NCBI GenBank assembly: GCA_036877525.1
Contig: JAZGTH010000013.1
Coordinates: 9,676,001-9,740,000, forward strand
Length of the DNA: 64,000 bases
Origin: Chromobotia macracanthus
Lineage: Eukaryota > Chordata > Actinopteri > Cypriniformes > Botiidae
Direction of reading: 5' to 3'
Of this stretch, positions 1-10,300 are shown piece after piece. The translations under genes were made by a program, and so were the position numbers. The notes beneath the pieces are model-generated. The model was not told the DNA's origin. It ran no database searches and saw nothing but the letters and a program-made list of their open reading frames with translations. How positions within the stretch are numbered: position 1 is the first letter of the stretch; each line of letters opens with the position of its first letter.

Positions 1-396
1 CAACCATTACCTACCCCTCGGAGACCCTGGTCCCATATAGCCATTGACTTCATTACAGACTTACCCAATTCATGTGGCAATACTACCATACTCACCATTG
101 TAAATTGCTTCTCCAAGGCTTGTAGATTTGTTCCACTGCCTAAACTTCCCACTTCCTTAGAGACTGCTGAATTGCTTTGCAACCAGGTCTTCCGATTCTA
201 CGGCCTACCTGATGACATCAAATCAGATCGCGGACCTCAATTCACCTCACGAGTCTGGGCTGCCTTCTTCAAACACCTAGCCGTAAATATAAGCCTCACC
301 CCTGGGTATCATCCCCAGTCTAATGGTCACACAGAGCGCCTCAATCAGGAGATCATCCGGTTCCTGCGAGCCTACTGCCACCAACGGGCATGTCCG
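1..396 (+). mobile_element. Ty3/gypsy LTR retrotransposon integrase fragment
   Basis: Frame 1 is open from the window edge to a stop at 429. The translation carries the retroviral-type integrase core: AIDFITDLP near the start, SDRGPQFTSR at about 223-252 and GYHPQSNGHTERLNQE at about 304-351. These place the three acidic DDE residues used for strand transfer. The spacing and wording resemble the fish sushi/gypsy lineage. Similarity ends near RAYCHQR (about 396), and the zinc-binding N-terminus, C-terminal chromodomain and LTR are not seen here. It is a fragment cut by the window edge and by an internal break, and is unlikely to be functional. Confidence 0.9.
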
Positions 397-749
397 TTGG
401 TGACATATGTCCAATATGTCCTATATTAGGTTTGTACTCTATTCAGTTTGTACTATATTGTTGCAATAGGAATAAACGAAGATTTGGGTGAGGCCTTGCA
501 TGGACCAATGTCTGTTGAACCTTCATTTTCCGCAGCATCGACATCTGCTCTGTTCAGCAGTTTTGGAAATGAAGAAAGGGGTAACACTGCTGAACCGAGA
601 TGGCACACTTCCAATGAAGCAGACATTCCATCACCCAGAACAGTTTTCAGATCAGCTTGAACTACTGGTCCTAAACCTATTCCTACAGAATTGTACAGTC
701 CTCTGCATCTGTTCCAGCTGTTTTCTTTCATCTGAGGTGTCATTCGTAA

Positions 750-1440
750 CCAGACCATCATTCGTAACTCAATGTTCATGCATCTGAGCCCAGGAATCTA
801 CAAGAAAATCCTGCCATGTCTCTAAAGGCCTTGTACTCATACTTGTCCCTTACAATATGTATGAGTCTGGTAAAGGTACCAGCTATGTCTGACTATTGGA
901 TGGGGTCCAGGATTTACAGCATTGGCTTTCCTGCCTCTGTAATGTCAAGCAGAAAAATTCATGTCATAGCCTCAGCACTTCACCTTAGTGATCCTAAGGT
1001 GGATGCTGAGAATGTGAAGAGAAAAGGGACCTGCTTATGACTGGCTATGGAATTTTTTAATTTACAAAGGCAAGTCCCCTGTATCAAGTGTAAAAAGCAG
1101 GGGACTGAATCACTGATGGCCTGATTGACAAGAGGATGTTGGGAACTGGCTACAACTGGCTGAGTAGTGGATTTCATTCATCCTGCAGCAACAGATTACT
1201 TTTTTTTTAAAAAAAAGAGACCAAAAACACAAGGGAATTTAGGGAAGTGTTGGTCCTAGAATGTGGACTGGATGCCTCACAATAAAACCTGCTCCATTTA
1301 TGCTCAAGTTCTTCAAAGTAGGCCTACAGCAGGAACCCACATGCCAAAGCACATAACTGGATCCAGGATAAGATGCAGAGTGTGCCATCAAAAGACCTCT
1401 GTGTTCTACCATGACGTGTTTTTGGTTTCCAGGCAACACA
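750..1440 (+). pseudogene. piggyBac-like transposase remnant
   Basis: An open stretch at 816-1040 reads VKVPAMSDYW, then a segment ending LHLSDPKVDAENVKRKGT, which matches the N-terminal half of the DDE_Tnp_1_7 (piggyBac, PGBD) domain. Further on, around 1365-1440, RCRVCHQKTSVF resembles the C-terminal cysteine-rich end of fish PGBD proteins, but the frame shifts within it. The middle, with the catalytic acidic residues, is full of stops or deleted. No clear terminal repeats or flanking TTAA pair were found. It is a dead copy. The stretch 430-750 holds nothing I recognise. Confidence 0.65.
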
Positions 1441-1689
1441 ACATTGCTTTAACTCCTATCATGATGTAAATAATTTGTAGTTGTGTAGCAGTAGTTGTAA
1501 ATGGATTTAGTTTTCTATTCATATGTTTCAGTTTTCTGATGTTTGTGTTTCATTGTTTTCATTGTGCTTTTGTCATATGTTCCTTTCATTACATACATTT
1601 GTATTTTACCCATTCTGTTTGTCTGTGGGGAAAGTAAAAAAAAAAAAAAGAGTGAAAAAAATATATGTTGTGGTGTCTCATAACATAAA

Positions 1690-2145
1690 GGATGGACTAC
1701 TGCAATGCCCTTCTGGGTGGTCTTCCAGCCAACGCAACCAAACCTCTGCAAATGATCCAGAATGCTGCAACACATCTGTTCTTAAATCAGCCAAAGAAGT
1801 CCATGTCACACCCTTCCTGATCTCACTTCACTCTCTACCTGTGCATTAAAATTTGAATCTCTACCCTAGCCTTTACGACAGTCACCGGAATCTCACCCTC
1901 CTACCTCAGCTCACTCCTACAGACATATGTTCCACACCCCCAACTATGGTCTGTAAAAGAAACAACATCTAATTGTTCCCCCACAACAAGGTACCATATC
2001 ACTATCTAAGACACCTATTCTGTTCCTTCCTGGTGGAATGAGCTCCCAGCCTCAATCTGATCTGCTGAAACCATCACAACCTTCAAAAAACAACCCAAAA
2101 CACTCCTGTTTCGCAGACACCTGATGCTCAGATATTCTTAATGAT
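1690..2145 (+). mobile_element. LINE (L2/CR1-like) reverse transcriptase 3' fragment
   Basis: With a few frame changes the translation gives LDYCNALLGGLPANATKPLQ, then MIQNAATHLF, and later WWNELPAS followed by a final TFKKQPKTLLFRRHL. These are the conserved C-terminal phrases of L2/CR1-type non-LTR reverse transcriptases, located after the catalytic YADD box. Several stops break the frame, so this is a 5'-truncated, inactive copy. No target duplication was recognised. Confidence 0.75.
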
Positions 2146-2432
2146 CAAGTAACTAAGTGACCTAGGAAATCACCAATGAACCAAAATTGTCCCCTAGTGG
2201 ACTTTTGTGGTACAGCAACTAAAAGTCTTGCAAAATCTCATTTTGTTATATCAAGCTCAGAACATATCTTGGACTTAAGGCTTTGAATTTCATCATTTTT
2301 AGGCTAAAATACATTTTATTAATCATATAAATAAGTTTAAGTTTAAATTAATTGTTATGAAAGTTATATCCATAGTGCATTTTCTGAATGTGCTGAATGT
2401 GTATGCTCAAAAAGAGCAGTGACAGTTATATA

Positions 2433-2540
2433 TACAGTACTGTGCAAAAGTCTTAGGCACATTAGTATTTTCATACCCAACAATGATTTTAAGCAAGTTA
2501 TTACGAATTTACAGACAGATATGGTAATGGCAAAAGATTT
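2433..2540 (+). repeat. Tc1/mariner-type terminal repeat fragment
   Basis: The segment begins TACAGTACTGTGCAAAAG followed by TCTTAGGCACATTAGTATTTTC. This is nearly identical to both ends of the fold-back element at 11724-12458. Only one end is present here, so it is a truncated copy of the same family. Confidence 0.7.
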
Positions 2541-4694
2541 GTTAAATTAACACAATATTTAAGATGTCAAGATTTGAGATATTTAAGATTTGTTGTCTGT
2601 TTTAGTATGCACTGTATATGGCCCTGGAGTGGAAATTTGATTTTAAACAGGTGAAAACCTTAAATTCTCAGTTTTATACAGTAAGTTTTCAACTGCACTG
2701 TCAGCTTTGTGTTATATCTGTTAGAATGACATCCCTAGGCAAAAAAGACGGTGGTGCTATTTACTCTTAAAAAACATGCCACACACACCTGGTTACCAAA
2801 ATGAAAACTACTCAGATACACTGAGAATCAGATGAAGCAAGGGATTTCTTTTTATTTGTCTTTGAGGATCTGGAAGACCTAAACACATTTATATTAAATT
2901 GTCATGAAGAACAATGCCTCCAATGGTCTGAACAATGGTCCAGATTAGTTTGTGCCTAGACATCCTTTACAAAAATAAGAAAACATGCATTATTATGTGG
3001 ACAGGGATGGATGTCCACCACAGGTTACAGCGAGCTCTATTTGAGGTTATTTAAACTGGAACTGAACTAGAGGCTGTGATTGTGTGCTACAAAGAAGCTT
3101 TGATAAAAACTAAATGTTATTTTCAATTTAACAAGTCCTGTCAATCAAACAATTAATATTGTTGTTAAATTATTGTTGTTGGCCAATGTTTTATGTACGA
3201 GATCGGTATTAACAAATTAATCTTAATGAAATGTCCAAGGAATACAAGAACTAAGATATAATGTGTGATATGATTTTGATCAGTCAAATTGTGTTTTAAA
3301 TAAAACACAGTAATGATGACAATTAATTAGTACTGTTTAATAAATGAGGGATAACCCAAGGCAAGGTATTCATTAAACAACATGGAGGCAAAGTACCAAC
3401 TGACCCACAGATATTTTACATTGTTTAATACTTTTATATGAAGTTCTATCAGAATGCTCAGTTCTGAATCACCGGAATGTCTTCTTTAAAACCATTTAAT
3501 GTACAGATAGTACTGGTCAGTTTTAATTTCTGTTTAAATGAATGTGCCTACTATTGTGCCTATAACAATCAGTTATTCTTCACCCATTGAACACTGAGGG
3601 ACGCAACAGTGCTTGGCTGTTATCACCTCAGTACACTTTTTCATCTTGCTCTTAATTTGAAAAACTAAATTAATGCTAGACCTGACTATTTAAATTATAT
3701 TCTGATTATAAACATACGTGTTACACTATAGATGCTGTTAACCACACCACTGCCACACCAACAAGTGACAATTCACCAGAAAATTTCCAGCTAATGTTCC
3801 TAATGTATTTAGTCAATTTCTATTTGCAGTATATGCTAAATGGTAACTGCATTTCTGTGGTCCTCTAAAGCTGAATCTAATCTAATGACTTGTTTTTTTT
3901 TTTGAAGGAACTCCTCAACAGAGCCATATCACTGAAAGGTAATTATTTTGTTAGATGTAAGACTGGAAATTTTACACCATCACAAGCTATTGTATCTAAC
4001 CAAAAACAGATTGTAGATGCATTAATAATGCATATATGTTACTTAAAATTACCTAAAATATTTTTTAGGACATTATGGGCCAATTAATATTTTATAAATA
4101 GTATTAGTTAAAAAAATAAAATTATTATTTTAATTGAAGGATAGGATTGTGAGTTGTTACAGTTATGTAAATACAGATCGTGACTAGATCTGTAGACTTT
4201 TTTCTGGGAGACCCAGTTGAAGACATCAATAAGTTACAAATTTTGCCCTTAACCCGTATCAGCCCATACAGACCCTCCAACAGGGCTCAGTATGCAGAGC
4301 TCCGATGCCAGTTGGTATAAATAACATGCTCCAAGGCTCCAAGTGTGGTTAACTACAATTGCTTACTAAGCTAATGAGTTAACAGTCCCAAAATGGCGGT
4401 CTGCCTCATACAAAATGCATTGTGCTTTGCCCATTTTCATTTGTAGGATAGAAACAAGGACAGTCTATTGGACCATCTGCAATGCTTAGGTCAGTGTGTG
4501 TTTGCAGAAGAGCGTGTTGTGTTTCTGTCAAACACCTTTTTGGGAGTGAGAACCCTTGTGGTGGATATGGATACAGCCTTGCATTGTGGAGCCTGCATAT
4601 ATAGCTGATTCTCAGGATCCCCAGTTACCAAATTCTTTAGTGCAGCACACTAAGAACACGCTTACTGAGGCATGGGGCCAAGTTACGAGGAGCC
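2541..4694. other. Unassigned AT-rich intergenic DNA
   Basis: No reading frame longer than about 90 codons, no recognisable protein motif and no terminal repeats were seen. The block is AT-rich and looks like ordinary decayed intergenic sequence. Confidence 0.5.
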
Positions 4695-5099
4695 TGTCAA
4701 GGACACAGGGAACGAACCCAGTCACAGGCAGCTTTAGAACTGAAAAGTCTTTATTTTATAAAATAAGCAAAACAAGAACCCACGAGGGGGCAAAACAAGT
4801 AACAAAAAGCTTGAATAGAACTTAAACTCTTCACAATCCGGACCAAAACGAAACTAAAAACCTAAGCCAAGACGCGCGACTGGAGAGCACATGGCGAATG
4901 TAAACAAAACAGAGGCCATGTGCTTCCACAGAAAACAAGGACCCAGAGCATGAGTTTAGATCCTGACTCCAAGAAACAAGAACCAAGACTAGAATGAGTC
5001 AGGATCCAAACAACATGCTTTGACATAGAAGACAGGGGATTTTAGGATCCTGGCAAGATAATCAAGAAAAACTCAGAACATGAAGCCAGGATCCTGACA
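4695..5099 (-). repeat. Solo LTR, same family as 5425-8241, opposite orientation
   Basis: On the minus strand this 405-bp unit starts TGTCAGGATCC and ends CCTTGACA, so it has TG...CA ends. It matches the 3' LTR of the neighbouring element closely, for example TTGGTTCTTGTTTC, CATGTGCTCTCC and a CCCCCTCGTGGGTT block near an AATAAA signal. Flanking pentamers are GAGCC (4690-4694) and GAGCA (5100-5104), a target duplication with one mismatch. No internal region is attached, which fits LTR-LTR recombination leaving a solo LTR. Confidence 0.8.
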
Positions 5100-5424
5100 G
5101 AGCAGACACACAGCGAGAGTCATGCCCGATTTGAGTTTTAAACATTACTTCAAGCAGTTTGCCTAATTTGCCCAAAGCAGCTCTTTCTGTGTTAGGAATG
5201 TCGCTTTTACAAAGATTAGACAGTCTTCGATTTTTTTAATATTTATTTACAATTACAAACTTTCTGTCCATTATTACCACTTGTGGTGTTCTGCTTTTAA
5301 GCTCTTGCTTTGTTAAACAATATCATTTGAATAAACTGACATTACACAGTTTTAAGGTTTTTTAGTTATGTTGTGTGTATTCTAATTACATTGAATTACA
5401 AATTGGATTCTAAACACATGTACT

Positions 5425-5771
5425 TGTCAGGGTCCTGGTTCCTGTTCTGAATTTTGTCAGTTCGTTCTCGTATCTTGTAATCTCGTTTCTTGTTCCTCCC
5501 GTATCTGGTTGCTTGTTCATGTCATAGTAAGTCTAGTCGTGTTCTTGTCAAATCATGTTTTTGTCCTGTGTTTGCGCCCCATCTTTTCTGTTTTGAGTTT
5601 CACTTTTACTCCGTTTTTTTTTTGGCGCTCCTTAGTTATGGTTATATTGCCGGTCATGTTCTTGTTTTTAACCACCTTGTGGGTTGTTGTTTTGTCTGTT
5701 TATTAAATAAAGAGTTTTTTACAGTTTAACGCTGTCTGCGTCTAGGTTTGTTTTCCTCATGATCCCTGACA
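5425..5771 (+). repeat. 5' LTR, internally shortened
   Basis: This LTR is 347 bp and runs from TGTCAGGG to CCTGACA. It matches the 3' LTR from the TCTTGTAATCTCGTTTCT block onwards. It lacks about 150 bp of U3 present in the 3' LTR, including the TATTTAA promoter-like motif at 7944-7950. Confidence 0.8.
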
Positions 5772-5858
5772 GAACGAACTGACCTGCTTCAAACCCAGCA
5801 GGCAGCCTTATTTTTTTTCTCTCTCTCCTTTTCCCTTTTTTTTCTCACACATGCAGTT

Positions 5859-7301
5859 ATGGTGATCCCAGATGAGTGGTGGCATTCTAGGAAGGCTGAC
5901 ATGCTCAGCCACACGGGACCCTTTCCTCCCCAGGAGGAACAGAGCCTACTTCAGTATGCCATGGGGGCGCAGCAGAAGGAGGTGGCTGAGACCCTTGTCG
6001 GCGCGTACTTGTTGGCCGGCCTCCAATTCCCACCACCACTACTACAGGAGCACAACCGGCTGGTCATTGTGGTCACTGGGAACTGGTGCGGGAGTTGTGC
6101 CGTCGGGAGGTGGAGCAGAAAGCTCCTCCAACGGGTCTTCCCGTCCCATTCCTGTCAGGGTCCGGCCGCTGAGGGTCTGTCCTTGGGCTATATCTCCCTT
6201 GGGGCCCCGCCCCGGAGTGTCCAGTCGCCTGAGGTCCCTTCCGAGTGGGAGGGCTCTCTGGTCCCCAGGTCCAGGAGGGGAAGGATCACCAAGCGTCCTG
6301 CGTCTGTTCCCGAGTTCAAGCGGCCTGCGTCTGTTCCTGAGCTCGAGCGGCCTGCGTCTGTTCCTGAGCTCGAGCGGCCTGCGTCTGCTTCTAAGAAGAA
6401 GACAGCTCTTCCCCCAGTGCCCGTGCCCAAGTCTCTGGAGATGTCCGTGCCCGTGCCCAAGTCTCTGGAGATGTCCGTGCCCGTGCCCAAGTCTCTGGAG
6501 ATGTCCGTGCACGTGCCTGAAACCCCGGAGATGTCTGTTCCCAAGCCTCCGGGTCAATCTGTTCCTGTCTGTGTCCCGGCGGCGGCGTCCGCGCCTCCTG
6601 TCTGTGTCCCTGTGGTGGCGTCCGCGCCTCCTGTCTGTGTCCCTGTTTACGTCTCTGTTCCTGGGTCCGCCCAGGCGCTCCCAGCTCCTGCCTCTGTTCC
6701 AGTCTCTGTTCCTGGGTCCACCCCGGCGCTCCCAGCTCCTGCCTCTGTTCCAATCTCTGTTCCTAGGTCGGCTCCAACGCTCCCAGCTCCTGTCTCAGTC
6801 CTGGTCCATGTCTCTGTTCCTGGGTCCGCTCCGACGCTCCCAGCCCGTCTTTGTTCCCGGGTCCACCCTGGCGATCCCAGCTCCTGCCTCTGTTCCAGTA
6901 TCTGTTCCTGGGTCCGCACCGGCGCTCCCGGTCCCTGTCTCAGTCCCTGCTCCCAGGTCGGTTCCAGTGCCTGCTCCCAGTGCCTGCTCCCAGGTTGGTT
7001 CCTGTGGTGGTTCATCCTGGCCATGTTCTGGCGACGGGGCGTCCTCTTAGGCCGGGCCCTCCAGCTTTGGGTCCAACATCTCGGTTCCTGGGCCCGCAAC
7101 CTGTGGCAGCAGCTCCCCTTGCTGGTCGTCCCCATCCATGGCCGGCTACTTCCACCATACCTCTGCCGGCCTGGACCGCTGCTCCGAGACCTGGTCCCTG
7201 GCCCCTGGGGTCCCGGGGATTCCCCGGTGTGGGCTCCACCAGGCCATCTGTCCTTGGTCCTCCTGCTGTGCTCCCTCCACCTATTATTCCTGTGTTTTTG
7301 A
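5859..7301 (+). CDS. Gag-like repetitive Pro/Val/Ser-rich ORF of the LTR element
   Basis: This is a 480-codon frame beginning MVIPDEWWHSRKADM just inside the 5' LTR, where gag would sit. The first 70 residues are ordinary and contain EEQSLLQYAMGAQQKEVAETL. After that the frame probably shifts: another frame reads HWELVRELCRREVEQK across 6075-6125. The rest consists of tandem repeats: three or four copies of ERPASVPEL (27 bp), three of VPVPKSLEMS (30 bp) and then roughly 17-residue units with the flavour of SVPGSTPALPAPASVPV. There is no CCHC zinc knuckle, no protease DTG and no pol motif. I do not recognise the protein. Position suggests a degenerate structural gene, but it could be non-functional repeat DNA that happens to be open. 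Confidence 0.5.
   Translation: MVIPDEWWHSRKADMLSHTGPFPPQEEQSLLQYAMGAQQKEVAETLVGAYLLAGLQFPPPLLQEHNRLVIVVTGNWCGSCAVGRWSRKLLQRVFPSHSCQGPAAEGLSLGYISLGAPPRSVQSPEVPSEWEGSLVPRSRRGRITKRPASVPEFKRPASVPELERPASVPELERPASASKKKTALPPVPVPKSLEMSVPVPKSLEMSVPVPKSLEMSVHVPETPEMSVPKPPGQSVPVCVPAAASAPPVCVPVVASAPPVCVPVYVSVPGSAQALPAPASVPVSVPGSTPALPAPASVPISVPRSAPTLPAPVSVLVHVSVPGSAPTLPARLCSRVHPGDPSSCLCSSICSWVRTGAPGPCLSPCSQVGSSACSQCLLPGWFLWWFILAMFWRRGVLLGRALQLWVQHLGSWARNLWQQLPLLVVPIHGRLLPPYLCRPGPLLRDLVPGPWGPGDSPVWAPPGHLSLVLLLCSLHLLFLCF
6295..6535 (+). repeat. In-frame minisatellites (27-bp and 30-bp units)
   Basis: A 27-bp unit with core CCTGCGTCTGTTCCTGAGCT is repeated about four times. It is followed by a 30-bp unit with core GTGCCCAAGTCTCTGGAGAT repeated three times. 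Both periods are multiples of three, so the reading frame of the surrounding ORF is kept. Confidence 0.85.
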
Positions 7302-7534
7302 TTTCTGTTTTGAAGCCTGTGTTACTTAATGTTCTCCCCGTCTTGTGTCATGTCTTGTTCCTGTCCTGTGTTGTCCTCCAGTCCCTGTGCCTGTCTGTAG
7401 TTTAGTCTGTTCGGTCTGTCTTGTCTGCCTGTTTTTGTCCTGGTCCTGTCTGCCACTGGTCCTGTTGCTCTGGTCTGTCTGTCCTGCTCTGTTTGTTCTG
7501 GAAAGGTCAGTCCTGTCTGTCATGGTCCTGTCTG

Positions 7535-7642
7535 CCCGCCAGTCCTGTTTGCTCTGGTCGGTCTGTCCTGCCCGCCAGTCCTGTTTGCTCTGGTCGGTCT
7601 GTCCTGCCCGCCAGTCCTGTTTGCTCTGGTCGGTCTGTCCTG
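7535..7642 (+). repeat. 36-bp tandem repeat, three copies
   Basis: The unit starts CCCGCCAGTCCTGTTTGCTC and is present three times head to tail with no differences that I can see. It sits in the non-coding part of the LTR element, between the ORF and the 3' LTR. A (CCTGC)n run follows at about 7738-7758. Confidence 0.9.
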
Positions 7643-7759
7643 CCCTGTCTGTCTGGTCTTGGTCCTGTCATGTCCTACTCGGTCCGTCTGGCCTGTTTGC
7701 CAGCTCGGTCCATATGTCTGCCTGGCTTATTCGCCTGCCCTGCCCTGCCCTGCCCTGCG

Positions 7760-8241
7760 TGTCAGAGCGTGTTGTTTAGATCCTGACTCCTCCTTGTCTT
7801 GGTTCTTGTTTCCTGGAGTCGGGATCCCTCTGTTTTGTTTACATTTGCCATGTTCTCTCCGGTCATGTGTCTTGGCCCTGCCCCCTTGTTCTCTTGTCTC
7901 GTTTACACTCATTTCGTGCACCTGTTCCTCGTTGTCTGTGTGCTATTTAATGCCCCCGTGTTCTCTGTCTCTTGTCGGTTGGTTCTCGTATCTCGTATCT
8001 TGTAATCTCGTTTCTCGTTCCTCCTGTATCTGGTTGCTTGTTCCTGTCATAGTAAGTCTAGTCGTGTTCTTGTCAAGTCATGTTTTTGTACAAGTTTTTT
8101 GATGCTCCTTCTGGATATTGCCTGTCATGTTTTTGTTTTTAACCCCCTCGTGGGTTGTTGTTTTGTCTGTTTATTAAATAGAGTTTTTTTTCAGTTTAAC
8201 GCTGTCTGCGTCTGGGTTCGTTTTCCTTGTGATCCCTGACA
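7760..8241 (+). repeat. 3' LTR of the 2.8 kb element
   Basis: The end is certain (CCTGACA, followed by the GTACT duplication). The start is placed at TGTCAGAGCG because the solo LTR at 4695-5099 has a matching TGTCAAAGCATGTTGTTT stretch, but that solo LTR continues about 75 bp further upstream, so the left boundary may be approximate. TATTTAA at 7944-7950 could be the promoter box. An ATTAAATAGAG polyadenylation-like site lies near 8175. Confidence 0.7.
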
Positions 8242-8246
8242 GTACT

Positions 8247-9269
8247 AGTTAAATATGTATTCAGTACAATGTAGTCATTGCATTCTCAATTTGACAATTG
8301 CTTGTTCTCTTTTACAGCAGTCTGATGTAATCTGTGGAAGTGATGACCTCATTTTTAAATCTGCTTAGGCCCCCTAAAATGCTATGGCTGGGCCTGACAG
8401 TAAATTAAAAAGTAATATTCCAAAATGTGACTTTGTCTTGTTACTTTACCAAAGTAATTTTCTAGTAGGAAATATGTACTTGTTCTTTTGAGTGTGGCTT
8501 TCAGGTACTTTATCCACCACAGCCTAAATTAAAATGGCCGTCACATGATTGTGAAGTGTCATAAGACTTGTTTCAAACATTTTTAAAGATACGACTCAAT
8601 TTAAAAAATTTTAATTTGAAGACCACTGCAAAAATAAACATCCTTTTACAATACTTTAAAGTCTAAGCAAACAGCTATTTGTTTGGCCCTCTCAACACCA
8701 GTATGTTTTGATTTGATTCTGGCAGATCTTTGGTAGGTACTGATTGATATTTTATCTGTAATTGCTGTTAAATTTAGATTTAACATTCCATTATGATATT
8801 TTGCTAATATTCATTTTTATATTGTGTATGTTTTAATAACATACATAGTAACATTTATAATTTCAAGATCAAGTCTGAACTAAAAAAATGACTGCCAGTG
8901 ACACGAGACATTCCTCAAATACCTGGTCAAAACATCAGGTTAGTACCTTTGTTTGTGGTCACGTATAGAGTTCTTCCTTATTAGCCCAGCTGAATAAATA
9001 GACCATAATCAAACTGACCTTTTCAAACAGTGGAATAGGACAAGCATTTTATGCCCCTAAAATGCCTGTCACATCTCTGTTAGAAGACATTTTTTACAAA
9101 AAAACATTTGTCCAATTACTCCTTTGAAATCTGCCAAAAATGTAAGAAGAAAATTCAGAATTTGTGGTCTTAATTCCATACATGTTCACTTTTCAGAAGG
9201 CACCAGTATTTACTTTTAGCACATATCCACATTTAAACAGTATTGTATTAAACACTGCTGAAAAACTGC
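8247..9269. other. Unassigned intergenic DNA
   Basis: AT-rich sequence with no long frame, no domain motif and no terminal repeats that I could see. Confidence 0.45.
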
Positions 9270-10300
9270 TGAGGATCTTTGATGCCATCGCAAATTTCCT
9301 CAGCTTTCTGAGGAGGTACAGCCACTACTGTGCTTTCTTGACCAGCTGGGTGGTACTGTGTGACTAAGTGAGGTCATCACTGATCTAAACACCCAGGTAT
9401 TTGAAACCGCTTACCCTCTCCACCTCAAGCTCTTGGATGATCTTTGGCCAATGATTTCTTTTCTTCCTCATGTCACAATCATCTCCTTGGTTTTGTCTGT
9501 ATTGAGGGTGAGATTGTTTTCATCACACCATTTCACCACACCATTTCACAAGACTCACTACCTCACTCCTGTATGCTATGTGACCGCCAGTTATAAGCCC
9601 AGCAACTGTGGTGTCATCAGCAAATTTTAGGATGATGTGTGTGAACAGCGTGTAGAGCATGGGGCATCAGTATCAATATGTGGGGTATCAGTATTCATTT
9701 CAATGCTGTTTTATGTGATCCTTCCAATTCTGACAGACTGCACCCTGTCCGTGAGGAAATCTAACAGCCGGTCACAAAGTGCAGAGTTCAGTAATCAGTT
9801 ATTTTATAACAGTTCTGAACTGTTGTAACTTATAACTGATGAACTGTTATGTTATCTTATGGCGGGTGAACTACATAAAAAGTGTTGTCAATAAAAAACA
9901 TCCAGGTGTAAGTGTATATGTTTTCAAGGTGTTGGAGGGTTATGTGTAGGGCTGTAGAGATAGCCTCCGGGCAGTAAGCATATTGTAAGGGATCCAGCAT
10001 TTCTTGGAATACTGCTTTGAATGTGGGTCATAGCCACTCTCTCAAAACACTTCATAATGACTGAAGTGAGTGCAACTGGTCTGTGGTCATTCAGACAGGT
10101 AACTGTACTCTTTTTGGGAACTGGGATAATTGTGGCAACTTTAAAACAGGTGGGAACCATGGCCTGTGAAAGGAACCGGTTGAAAATGGAGGTGAAAACA
10201 TCTACCAGCTCGCCCTTGGATGTTTTCTGGGCCTGCTGCCTTGCTGCAAGGGTTAATTCTCCTCAGGGCTCTGTGTACTTCAGCTGGTGAGACAGTTAGA
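9270..10300 (-). mobile_element. LINE (jockey/CR1-L2 type) reverse transcriptase remnant
   Basis: Read on the minus strand from 10290 down, the order is VHRALRRINPCKAAGPENIQ, VPTCFKVATIIPVPKKS, LNDHRPVALTSVIMKCFERV, DPLQYAYCPEAI, a gap, LLDFLTDRVQSVRIGR (about 9725-9785), a region with LKFADDTTVAGLIT (about 9590-9640) holding the catalytic FADD box, then NLTLNTDKTKEMIV and VKKAQ-type phrases down to about 9270. This is the collinear palm and thumb of a fish non-LTR reverse transcriptase. A deletion lies between the fingers and palm, and frameshifts are frequent. It is inactive. Confidence 0.85.

Larger units (their letters stand above)
5425..8241 (+). mobile_element. Complete non-autonomous LTR retrotransposon with 5-bp target duplication
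   Basis: The 2817-bp element is flanked by GTACT at 5420-5424 and GTACT at 8242-8246. The outer ends are TGTCAGGG and CCCTGACA. The last roughly 270 bp of each end are near-identical direct repeats containing a polyadenylation-like ATTAAATA(AA) region, the CTCGTGGGTTGTTG / CTTGTGGGTTGTTG block and a shared AACGCTGTCTGCGTCT end. Between the LTRs there is one long Pro/Val/Ser-rich frame. No protease, reverse transcriptase, RNase H or integrase motif was found. I infer that it was mobilised in trans by a gypsy-type relative. A primer-binding site ending in TGG was not recognised after the 5' LTR. Confidence 0.85.

Noticed and set aside
6042..7239. Several long minus-strand frames opposite the LTR-element ORF
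   Set aside because: They are mirror frames of GC-rich tandem repeats with no motif of their own.
7535..7642. CRISPR-like array
   Set aside because: The units are directly tandem without unique spacers, and the genome is clearly animal.
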